From: Ulva prolifera
Taxonomy: Eukaryota; Chlorophyta; Ulvophyceae; Ulvales; Ulvaceae
DNA length: 64,000 nucleotides
Assembly (NCBI GenBank): GCA_023078555.1
Contig: CM041196.1
Span: 7,389,985-7,453,984 of the forward strand
Direction of reading: 5' to 3'
Of this stretch, positions 47,701-57,700 are shown piece after piece. Both the position numbers and the translations under genes were made by a program. Within the stretch, counting starts at the first letter, position 1, and every line of letters begins with the position of its first letter. The notes under the pieces are model-generated. The model saw only the letters and a list, made by a program, of their open reading frames with translations. It searched no databases and was not told the DNA's origin.

Positions 47701-49517
47701 CACGCGCACCTGCACATGGCTGCTGTGATCTACAGGGGACATCTACAGGGGACATTCACAGGGGGCATTCTTACTTGTTCTTGATGGTCTTCAAACCATG
47801 CATGGAGCGCATCGGAACGCCGAGCCTCCATGTGGCCACTCCGTTTCATGGCACCTGTCTGTCACCCATCCACCCGGGGCACTGTGGCATGTCCTCGCGT
47901 CTTCTGCCATCTTCTGGCAGGAGTCGACGTCGCTGCGCCGTGGTCGCCGCTGTCCCTGGCAGCCCGCCTGCACCCCAAGGTGGCCCTGCCGCGGCTCCGA
48001 GGCACTAGCGGGCGTCTTGACACTGCATGCGAGCGCCCGCTGACAGTGCGCATGCTGGGCAGGCATCATCGTGCCGGTGGCGGTGGTGGAACCGGTGGAG
48101 GTCGCCGGAGTCACGATCTCCCGCGCCTCGCTGCACAACACGCAGCACGCGCAGCGCCTCGGGCTGCACCTCGGCGACTCGGTCGTGCTCGAGCGCCGCG
48201 GCGACGTCATCCCGCAGGTCGTTGACGTGCTGCCGCAGCGGCGGCCGCGGGGGGCCACGCCGTGGCGGCCGCCGCGGCGCTGCCCGGCCTGCGACGCGCC
48301 CCTCACCCTCCGCGCTGTGGACACGGCAGGCGCCGTGCAGATGCTGGAGTGCGGCAGCGCAGCGTGCTCGGGGCGGCGGGGCCGCACTCTGGAGCACTTT
48401 GCGGCGGCGTGCTTCAAGGGCGTGGGCAGCCGGCTCGTGCAGACGCTGGTTGCGGAGGGCCTATGCCGCCGACCAGACGAGTTCTACCAGCTGCACAAGC
48501 ATCAGGCGGTGGTGTGTTCTGTGGTGCCTGTCCTGCTGCGGCGCCAGTGAGGCCTGCCAGGGTGACCAGGTGCCGTCTGTGTAGATGGAGCAGTGGAAGG
48601 GCTTTGGGCCGAAGAAGGTCAGCAATGTGCTCGCTGCGATCGAGGCATCGAAGCAGCAGCCTGCCCATGTGCTGCTGGCGGGGCTGGCCATCCCGGCAGT
48701 CGGGCAGCACCTGGCCAAGCTCCTGCTGAAGCACTGCGGCGGCTCCGTGCTGGTGTGCCCCTCACCCCCGCCGCGCTCTCTGGCGCCGAGGTTCTCTAGC
48801 GCTGCGGGAGACATGAATCTGCCCCGCAGGCGGCGCTTCCCGCTGCTTGCCAGGCCTGCCAATGCATGATTGACACGGCGGGGCCAGTGCAGGAGCTGTC
48901 GCAGAAGAGCATCGACGATCTTGTAGAGATCAAGGGGGTCTCGCAAATAACGGCCCGACGTATCATCGAATGGTTCGACGCCCCTGAGAATCGAGAGGTG
49001 GCGGCCTCACTAGCACGGACCTGGGGCTGTCATGGTGGCAGCTCCTGCACTGGCCCCGCCAGCAGCACAGAAGCGCGAGCCGAGTCTGAGCCTGTGGAGG
49101 GGGCGGTGGCTGCGAGTGGCACAGTGCTGCGTGTTGCAGGTGTTGAGCTGATGGCAGGAGACGCCATCGTGGCGACTGGGACTATTCCTGGTGTCAAGCG
49201 GGCACAAATTGAAGCTTGGTGCGCCCTGCAGGACTGGTGCTTGTGCTCCGGCAAGTGATGATGCTGTTTTGGGGTTTCCTCTAAGCGTTTGGACTGGGCT
49301 GTGTGCCTGGCGTCATGGCAGCCAGTTGACATGCAGGGCGGAGCGCCATGGGCTGCGGTTGTCATCAAACGTGAGCAGCAATACGAAGCTGCTGATACAA
49401 GGCTCAGCTCGTGGGACTTCCCGCAAGCGCCAGAAAGCTGAAGAACTGCAAATTGCCATCATTGAACACAGTGATGACCTGGCTGAACTTGTTTCCATGA
49501 TGAGTGATCACACCTGA
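44780..49517 (+). CDS. ligA: NAD+-dependent DNA ligase (LigA type) with N-terminal HhH extension
   Basis: Seals nicks using NAD+, a bacterial-type enzyme here split by introns. Exons, each phase-checked: ~44780-44917, 45053-45139, 45393-45597, 45975-46372, 46846-47346, 47567-47684, 48063-~48508, 48585-48752, 48893-49218 and 49337-49517; at least 855 residues. Order: helix-hairpin-helix pair (ERTLRSVPRITAAAVGQLME; LSDLRGVPGVGKVLASRIQE); NAD-binding Ia domain (HLQALSAAYYSGSAGTSDAA); adenylation domain with catalytic Lys in EPKVDGLTLR, then ATRGDGFVGEDVT, TVRGEVYI, RNAAAGSLR, DGFVIKLN and WAVAWKPA; OB fold (EPVEVAGVTISRASLHN, GDVIPQVVDV); Zn finger with CPAC and CGSAAC; HhH (GFGPKKVSNVLAAIEASK, LVEIKGVSQITARRI); BRCT (GDAIVATGTIPGVKRAQIEA|W, then SSNVSSNTKLLIQGSARGTS). 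All LigA domains are present with no stop in any exon, so it looks functional. The first exon begins at a cag acceptor and the start codon may lie further upstream. Subcellular site is unknown; plastid, mitochondrion or nucleus are all possible. Confidence 0.9.
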
Positions 49518-50431
49518 CCGTGATGACAGCTGGGGAGCAGCCGAATAGTGACACAGGTCGGCATCTGGCTGCAGGCGAGCTGTGCTACAGTCAGACTCTT
49601 GATAGATGGGCTCGTTGCGGTTTTCGGGTCCGCCATGATGGCCACAACGTTTGCACTTAGCCTCAGCCTTTTTGCACACTTGCGACACATCGTGAAGACG
49701 TTCACATCAGAGCCCCACTCTGACCTTGACGAGGGAAGTGGTACACGTTTAGCAAACAAAATACGCATGCCAAGCCGATTGGTATGTTGCTATCCTACTG
49801 TATCGCATGTACGCCAACAAAACCAATCTACTTACCAATGCACTGCACATGTTCGGCCAACACTAGCGTGGCATCACAGGTGAATCGATGAACCCCGCCA
49901 CGGTCGTCGGCAAGTTCCAACGTGTGCAATCCACATTGAACACCACCCCGATGGAAGCCGACCATGAATACAGCAGTGCAACGCAATCACTGAATCATGA
50001 GTGCATGGCAGTGTAACAGAAGAGGAGGGACGATTGTCCCCAGCAGTAGGGCCACCGCCATACTTTGTTCTTGCGCTTAAGACTTCTGCATGAGGCCGGA
50101 TGTGGCTCTGCAGCTGTTGCTGGCGGCACACCAACGGACGTGCTACCAGTACATCCGGTCAGCCTGCCAAAGATCGCACAAAACAGCAGACATACACATG
50201 GTCGGCCAACCACAGACCCTGGAGAGACTAAGCTACACTACACGACACCATGGTGCCTGAAAACCAGCCTCATGAATCAGCCATTGATACTGATACGAAA
50301 ACTCATGACTGACCGCGCTCTGTCACGGTACATGACGTTCATGTGTGCAGCAGATGTGCACTTTCACGGGAGTCCTCCTCATTTTGCCTTGTTTCAGGCT
50401 GATGAGAATCCTGCCGTCGCTAGCTGGGCTG
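49518..50431. other. Intergenic region after the ligase gene
   Basis: No supported gene; short frames only. It contains the 3' flanks of the ligase gene and of the converging lysine-rich gene. Confidence 0.3.
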
Positions 50432-52187
50432 TCATGCCTTCATCTCGACATCCCCTGCAGCATCTGTGTGTGCCTTCACCATATCCGCTAACCGCTGCTG
50501 AGATATCTGGAGCTCTGAGGCACCCAGGCGGCTTCGAGCGAGGTTCGTGGCGCCTGACAGATCCCGTGCAGCCAGCTTTTTGAATTTTGAACTGCACTGA
50601 TGCTCGGGCGTCAACAGGTGCAAAAATCGGATTGGTGTCTCACGTACTCTGCACCGGGTAGACCAGATGCTCGACAGCCCGAATCAGGAGTGATGCGCAC
50701 GTGGTTTTCTTCAGCATCTCAGACTTCGCTTTCTCTTTGACTGCCAACGCGTGGCGTCGCCGCGCTTTTTTGCTGACACGAGTCACAGTGCTGGTGTCAT
50801 CGACATCTGCATGAACAGTGTACGTTCAGATGTGGCACATACTGCACTGTAGACCCACAGCATGCACCTAGCAGCGTCATCTGGCACAAACACAACAGAG
50901 GGAGCCTCTCCACACCCTTTTGCACACGGAAGCTCAACTGCGTGCATCCATGCTGCGGCACTGCATTGTGCCGTGCATCCCTTGCATTGCAACGTACATC
51001 TGCCGCGTTGCAATAAGAATGTGTGCAGATCAGAGATATGTGATTGGTATTGGGACCTTTCAAAACAAATGACACTGTCAATAATATTGTAGTTGGACGA
51101 ATTGCACCAGCAGCACATCAGCACGCGCACACATGCTGTCTATGTGAGCATGGGAGTGCGACGACAGCAGGCGTGAGCGATGCAGGAGAGAGGCGTGAAC
51201 AACCTGGTGAGATGGTGTGCGTTGGTGAGTCTCACTCTGCTTCTGCAGTGCATATGCTGCACTCAGGGGGCCAGCATTAGCGCCCTAGGAACAACCATTA
51301 ACGAGCTGCCGTGGATGGTCCGCTGGCCAGGTTTCGGATGCACGGTAGCAAAGCGATACTGGATTAATTTGTGAGTGCCATCGTGGAGGCATCGAAGGCA
51401 GCGAGGGCTGCGAGTCTGAACCAACAGGCTGGTCATGCACCAGCACAGTCATGCACCAGCGCGAGAATGTGTGGAGACATAGACCAGTGGGTGATCTCTG
51501 GTGTGGAAAACCTTGAGCGACCTATCAGCCAATCTGTGTAGTTGGCGCTGGATGCGGTCTCTGTAGGCCTGGCTACCACATGGAGCCTGCAACGGTGCAA
51601 CGGTGCACTGTCAGGTGGCCCACCACTGTGCAAGAAAACTGATGTCTTGATGCAAGCAACACAGCGCAGATGTGAGTCTACGAGGCTTGATCGCTGTGCG
51701 TTCCGCCAAGCGGTCTGGGGGCTGGCCTGTTGGGTTCACACAGTCGAAAGGCCCACTGGCTGTCATGTCACCGCGTGAACGCACGGGAACTGGACGAATG
51801 CAACAATGTTGCCTGCTACAGCCTCGCCAGGGTCGCGCGATTAGCCTGAATTTCGTTTTATCGGGTGGCTACTTCAGCGAGTGAGTGGCAAGCCGTGACA
51901 AGTGCAAGGAACCGCTATGCGAGCTTGCGGCCGCATCCTCCAGCCTGGCTGCACTGAACTTCATTCATTTTGACGAGTCACCATCATTTCGACAGCTGGG
52001 GACGGCGCAGTGGAGCGTGACATGGACACGTGGAATCTGCTCGGCGCTGCGCAACGGCAAGCCAAGGGTCGAGTCGAGCCGAAGCAATCTACGCACCCAT
52101 GGCTACATCTTCGGTGACATCCTGCTGATCGACCTTCTTCTTGGCTTTCGCTGCTTTCTTGCGCGATTTCTTGTATCCTGGCTTCAT
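50432..52187 (-). CDS. Small basic, lysine-rich protein, function unknown
   Basis: Tentative reverse-strand gene. A first exon from the ATG at 52187 encodes MKPGYKKSRKKAAKAKKKVD followed by an acidic QQDVTEDVAM and a gtgcgt donor near 52095. Two later exons, about 50770-50655 (ARRRHALAVKEKAKSEMLKK, then LLIRAVEHLVYP) and about 50640-50432 (FKKLAARDLSGATNLARSRL to AAGDVEMKA), end at a stop. I inferred that they belong together from strand, composition (basic N-terminus with an acidic-Met motif repeated as DVAM/DVEM) and the absence of another start; a middle exon may be missing. A nucleolar or ribosome-biogenesis role would fit such composition but nothing specific is recognised. The forward frame at 51180-51374 inside it has a signal-peptide-like start but no other support. 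Confidence 0.4.
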
Positions 52188-52664
52188 TGTGCTCAATCTG
52201 ATTTTTCGACTGGTTCAAACTTGCTCACTCTGTGGTGGGCGGTGTGAGGTCGACCACCTGCCAACAGTAAGTTACGGAGATGTAGCCAAAGCGTGAATAA
52301 GTGATCACGGCGCAATATGCCAGTACATCACGGGCGCTGCGAATTCTCTTGCGAAACGGAACCTAGCCCTGTTCGCATTGGCAGTCGGAATCGTTGCCGA
52401 TTAGCACGGTGGGTGATTCGAACGTGCAATGACGAGACCGCACCATGATTGATAGGACTGCATTATCATTCAGGTGCTTTGTTCGGGGAAGGGCAGCAAT
52501 CATTCTGTTGGGGGGCCTGAAGCATGCATTGGGACATGTGAACAGCCGTCACACTGTTGCGGACCTGACGCTTGTGAACGACACAACCTTCTTATCCCTT
52601 CAGCTAGACAGCACCTACCTTTTTCGACTCTCAAGGTTGTAGATCGCTGCATCTCGAAACAAAA

Positions 52665-53636
52665 ATGGGTGCACAAGAGCCTTGCAGGTACGTGCTATGA
52701 TTGGTGTATGCTCAAACTGTCTCTTCAGAGATCGTAGCTTTATAGTGACTGCACAATGCAGGTTGTACGTTCCCGGCTCCGTCGCGGGCTTCAAGAGGTG
52801 CGTGCTGGGTGACGCAGAGCTTGGTTGCCATCGTTCGCACTGCTGCCCCTCGTCCGGTTCCTAAGTGCATGCTGACTGCAGGGGCAAGACAAATCAGTAC
52901 AACCACACCTCTCTGATCAAGATCGATGGCGTGAACAGCAAGGAAGAGACCGACTTCTACCTGGGCAAGCGCATCGCCTTCGTGTACAAGGCAAAGACCA
53001 TCAAGCAGGGCACACGCTTCCGCTGCATCTGGGGCCGGGTACTGTCTCCCTACTGATGTGTCTGTGGCTGTCTCCAATTTGCCGTGGCTTTTCGATGCTT
53101 CAAACCTCAGCCTCACCAGAGCTGTTGCCTTGTAAGGCAGTTCTACGCCTTTCTTAGGCACCAAAGTTTTGCTAAGCACAACCAATATCTGTCACCTGGC
53201 TATGCTAGCTCTAGGATGGGTGCATTGTGCAGGTGACACGAGCACATGGATCAACTGGGACAGTTAGGGCCAAGTTCCGCAAGGATCTACCCGCCAAGGC
53301 AATGGTGCGCTTCCAATCGGCCTCGCTGGACACATGTCAAGCTACTTTAGTGCTTGATTTTTCGACGTGCAATTACATGGCATCATATGCTTATGGGCTG
53401 CTGTGCTCTTGAAGTGCTCTGCCGCTGGTTGCACCGCGACAGCCTGTAGCCACTGCTGCTGCCGCAGGCCAACACGCAAGGCTCCCAATGAAAGTAGCCG
53501 ACTGTGCAGCAGCGTGCATAGGATTCAGTGTGTCTTCTGTGTCAGCGCTTTTTTCTTGGAGTGAACATATGTCCAATGATAAAATGGTGTGCAGGGTGCG
53601 CGGGTGCGTGTGATGCTCTATCCCAGCAAAATCTAG
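52665..53636 (+). CDS. RPL35A: 60S ribosomal protein eL33 (RPL35A)
   Basis: Cytosolic large-subunit ribosomal protein. Five exons in phase: 52665-52687, 52762-52797, 52882-53038, 53233-53304 and 53595-53636, 109 residues, the family's normal length. The start [20 protein letters not shown] sits in a strong context (AAACAAAAATGG). Exon 3 has [34 protein letters not shown] and FRCIWGR; exon 4 [20 protein letters not shown] and AKAM; exon 5 [13 protein letters not shown], the conserved C-terminus. A 23-nt first coding exon and a 36-nt second one are typical of intron-rich ribosomal protein genes. TGTAA follows 62 nt after the stop. Confidence 0.97.
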
Positions 53637-53698
53637 ATGCTGCGGCAAAAGTCTCCCCCTCTTCAAGATAGGTGACTACTGCTGCATGTGAGGCTGCA

Positions 53699-53703
53699 TG
53701 TAA
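53699..53703 (+). terminator. TGTAA signal after RPL35A
   Basis: Green-algal type poly(A) signal 62 nt after the stop at 53636. From here to 54301 there is no recognised gene; it should hold the COX6B promoter. Confidence 0.55.
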
Positions 53704-54301
53704 CGCGCGAAATGCATTTGTGGTCACATCGCATGGAAGACTATGTATGGGTGACAACAAAAGCAAACAACTGCAAGTGTGTCGAAAACAGCACCGTTGC
53801 ACAGCCCTCAGCTGCTTTACACCAGCCGGTTCATTCACATTTGCTTAGATCAGATGGGCCGGTTTGCAGTCACCAGTGCCTGATCTGGCCTGGAAGAGAC
53901 TCCAGAGACAGCACTGTACCACTCGTGTTTACAAAGGTCCCTCATTCGCAACTATGACCGTTCACATGACACGGTCATTGGTCTGTCGTCATGACATGCT
54001 TTTCTTGAAAGCATGTGCGGGAGCCTGGATGTGCTTTGCCTCCTTACATGAACGGGCGGATCCCCAAAACCGGTCAAATCGCAAATCAGACGCGCCATGC
54101 AAAGCTTCCCACCTGCAATCATGCAAAATTCAACGTGCCTCACGATGAGCACCTTGCAAAGACCCATATCATTGAACTGCATGCTAGCAAGTTGTACTGC
54201 ATCGATCTGCGTCCCCTTGCCACGCCCAGGCCCGGACTCTGTAGTTGCTTCAATTCGCGTGCACATTCGACCCACAGGCGTTAATAAAATATCGAAAAAA
54301 A

Positions 54302-54553
54302 ATGTCCGACGCTGCAGAGATCACATCCGAGGATATCAAGACTGCTGCACTGGACGTGCGGTTTCCGTCCACCAACCAAGCGCGCAGTTGTTACACCCGC
54401 TACAACGAATACTACAAGTGTAAGCAGCTGAGCGGCGAAGATGATGAACAATGCATGAAGTTCAGGAAAGCGGCGCTATCATTGTGCCCCATGGACTGGA
54501 TTGAGAAATGGGAAGATGCGCGAGAGAGCGGAACATGGCCCGGGAAGTACTAA
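54302..54553 (+). CDS. COX6B: Cytochrome c oxidase subunit 6b
   Basis: Intron-free coding region of 83 residues. COX6B (yeast Cox12) sits on the intermembrane-space face of complex IV and is imported by the Mia40 disulfide relay. The twin-cysteine signature is intact: C-x9-C in SCYTRYNEYYKC and C-x10-C in QCMKFRKAALSLC, with the conserved PMDWIEKWEDARESGTWPGK end. The short N-terminal extension (MSDAAEITSEDIKTAALDVR) is acidic, without a cleavable presequence, as usual for this family. TGTAA at 54588-54592, 34 nt after the stop. It converges on VPS34. Confidence 0.96.
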   Translation: MSDAAEITSEDIKTAALDVRFPSTNQARSCYTRYNEYYKCKQLSGEDDEQCMKFRKAALSLCPMDWIEKWEDARESGTWPGKY

Positions 54554-54587
54554 GCGGACTTTCCGCTGAACTAGACAACGATGAGTA

Positions 54588-54699
54588 TGTAAGCATGTGT
54601 TGCCCTAGGTTAACTTGGTGGCGAGGCAAGATCTCGATCTCTGGGCGCCTTGGCCGGAGTGCTTTAACAGCTTGCCATTCACAATGCAAATTTATTACA
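54588..54699. terminator. Opposed TGTAA signals of COX6B and VPS34
   Basis: Forward TGTAA at 54588-54592 (34 nt after the COX6B stop) and reverse-strand TGTAA at 54699-54695 (about 22 nt after the VPS34 stop). The two coding regions are only 167 bp apart, so the 3' UTRs are likely to be close or overlapping. Confidence 0.5.
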
Positions 54700-54720
54700 A
54701 TATTCCATAGATAGTTTTCA

Positions 54721-57700
54721 TCATGCCCTGAAATTTGTTGCAATTCGGTGGGCTGTGTCTCCCATTGGTGCCAGCATGTTGGTGATGGATTGCTCGATCA
54801 GTGCAAATATGTGCGTCCTGGCAACGTCATCACTCACGTCCATCTTGAATCTGTCTTGCATCTGCGAAAAACAGCTGAGCTTGAAGTATTGATTGGTGCG
54901 TCTCTGCAAGATACATGCAATTCCTGCGAACATTGCACGCGCACCTGTGATATTGCAAACTCCAGTGAAGTAGCAGTGGAGTCCGATGAGAAACACTCGA
55001 TTTGTGAGCCTGCCATACATGACATCAGCGTCAAAAATAATGGCGCATGTTTCCGGAGGATGATGTAGGCCTCAACAGCCAGCTTGCGAAAGTTGGTGTA
55101 TAGCTCTGATGTCTGGCCACCCATCGCAGCGATGATTTCTCTCTTGAGACACACTGGCACCTTGGCCCACTGCTTTGGGTCCCGCATGCCCAACACGTAA
55201 CCGAAGTCTGCAAGCGCAATCGCAACGTTTGACTCTGGTGAGACCAAGCATACACCACAAGCTGAGTGAACCGCACCGATGTGGAACAGTTTGCCATCTT
55301 TGGTGAGCAGCAGGTTCTCTAGGTGCCGATCCCCCATGTCTAACAGATACGATATGATCGCATAGCCAGCGTTGCTCCGCACAAAATTCTCCATCGCATG
55401 AGGTGCTATCGCGGCATGCAGCTTTGATGGATGCACATCCGCCGAGCTCCCAGGGTCAGCGGGGCTATTCTCTACCAGGTACCGCAGGATGCCTTCGGCT
55501 TTCCCCTTCGCTGTCAGCTCCTGCAGCGTTGCTGACGGCACAAACTCCATGATCCCTGAGGAGTAAGACATGGGCAGCACCCAGTATGGGGTCAGCCGCA
55601 GATCCAGGTTCTCCCGCTTCAGCGCCATGTCCATGATGCCAATGAGCTGCACCAGCACTGCCTTGGTGACCAAGGTCCGCACTTTGACATGCAGGGGCCT
55701 CTGGGGACTACAACAGCGCTCTCCGATCCAGGGTATGGTTGGCGGATCAATCAGACACCAATGCAGTGCCATTTGATAGCCCTAGTGCACAAGCATCCCG
55801 TGTGCCCAACTGGAGCGACCTATTGCACTACACTCTAGGTGGCACAGGCATTGCTAGGGTCATGCAGCTGGATGCAAGATTCAAGTAGCCATGGCGACCA
55901 CATCGCCACATTCTGCCAAGGCTATACTATGACGTGCGACATCAAGGGATTGATGGAGTGATTACCTGGCACACGAACTGGTCCTGTCGCAGGTCGTCGC
56001 CGCTCTTGAAGATCATCTGCACTGGCTCCCGTGGGATCGAAGCGGGGACGTCTTCCGCTGCGGCCGCACCCTCGGCGGCCACAGCGCCCAGCGCCGGCTG
56101 CGGCGTCCACGACGCCGCGCTGAACACAAAGCGTACCGGCGACCGCGCCGACTTGAACACGCGGCAGAGCTGCAGCGCAGAGCTGCCGGGTGTGTGGCCG
56201 CCCCGCTCACAAGGGCTTCTAGCGTATGCGCTCGTGACGGCGCGCCAGCTGTGTGGCAACGTGGCGCAGCACGTGCAACACGTTGCTGAGCCAAAAAGGC
56301 ACATACTGTATAAGCGAAAGACACCAAAACATTGACAAGACGAGCAAAGGACTTGCAACGCTGATACAGTCAATAAAGTTTGGCCTGTCAATTGAATTTG
56401 GTAATACAGGAGGTTCAGCTCTATCGTGGTCAGGTGCAGGGTGCACGCGGGCAGGGCACAGTACACGAGGGGGTGCGGGGTGGCGCACGCTGGGGACGAC
56501 AGACACGAGCAGCGTGTCCGGGTCTGCTGGGCAGGGCACATTGAGCTGCAGCAGCTCACTGAACTTGCCGTGCTCTGTGAGCTGCGCCGCGAGCTCGTCC
56601 TGCTGCAGCCTGGAGTTGCTCGGCAGCTGCGCCATCTGCATGCACACACTCTGCGTTCACAAGCCGGGCGGCCATACACCGGGCGGTGTTCCCGCCACAC
56701 CACAACGCTCCCAAAACGTGTCCTTGCACGCGCGAGCATGGGGGCCATGTGAGCAGCAACATGGCACGGCAGGACATCTCGAGTGGCGCACCTCTTTGCC
56801 GAATCGGTCCAACAGTGCCTTCAGGCGCATCTGGCCGGTGATGGCGTCGTGGCCGCTGGGGTTGTGGCGTTGCAGCTGCGAGTAGAGGCGTGTCTGAATC
56901 GCAGCGATACGGGGCGCGGCCGCCGCCTCCTCGCAGTCGATGAGCAGCGCCCAGTGCAGCGCAACCGCCAGCCGCGTGCTGCGCCAGCTGCGGTCCACCA
57001 GGAACTCTGCATGCACACGACGCTGCTGGCGCTGTATCGCACTCCACCCGCCGCAACAAAGGCAATAGTGCTTGCCGCCGCAGCTGCTGGCGCTGCTGGT
57101 GCGCATTCCATGCAGGATTTTATGTCCAGTTGGTCATGTAGGTTCCCTCCCCTCAAGGGTCAGATGCGGGCCGCAGAAGCACAAAGCATGTGATACAAGT
57201 GGCTCTGAGACTCCGGCATCGCATTTGTCTGTCCTATCGACAAGCACCGGCACAACAGCACTGCAGTTCCCAGAGCTTGTAGCATGGGCGTGCATGGCAT
57301 GACAGAGCGGTGGGTCGGGCGGGGACCGGGCAGATCGCACCAGCGAGGGGCCCGCGGCCGTCGCTGCCGTCAAAGCGCACGCACTGCACCAGCTGGATCA
57401 TGAACTCCAGGAGCGTATCATCTGAGGCCGTCTCGCTCAGCTTCTTGACCCCGAACTCCCGCACCGCGGGGTTGCTGCGGAAGGCTGTAGACAGCATCTG
57501 CAGCGCCTCGCCCGCCGACACGTCGCGCCACTCTCCCATCAACGCAATTGCTTGCTGTGACGCCTGCATGCATGGCCCCCTCCTGTACAACGGCACGGCC
57601 TGAGGCCATGAGGTCATGCGGATGGGAGAATAGCAGGAAGCTGCTCCGTGAGGCAGATGTGTGCCTTGCCATTCACTCCAATACTTCTTGAGAGGTCACA

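Noticed and set aside
47728-47770. Short direct repeats of an ACAGGGG-type motif in a ligase intron
   Set aside because: Two to three imperfect copies of about 13 bp; a minor local duplication with no sign of a larger element.
51434-51465. Two adjacent 16-bp near-copies starting tcatgcaccagc
   Set aside because: Small slippage duplication, no evidence of function.
52400-52445. GATTCGAACG, reminiscent of a tRNA T-arm
   Set aside because: No matching acceptor stem, anticodon arm or D-arm at the right distances on either strand.
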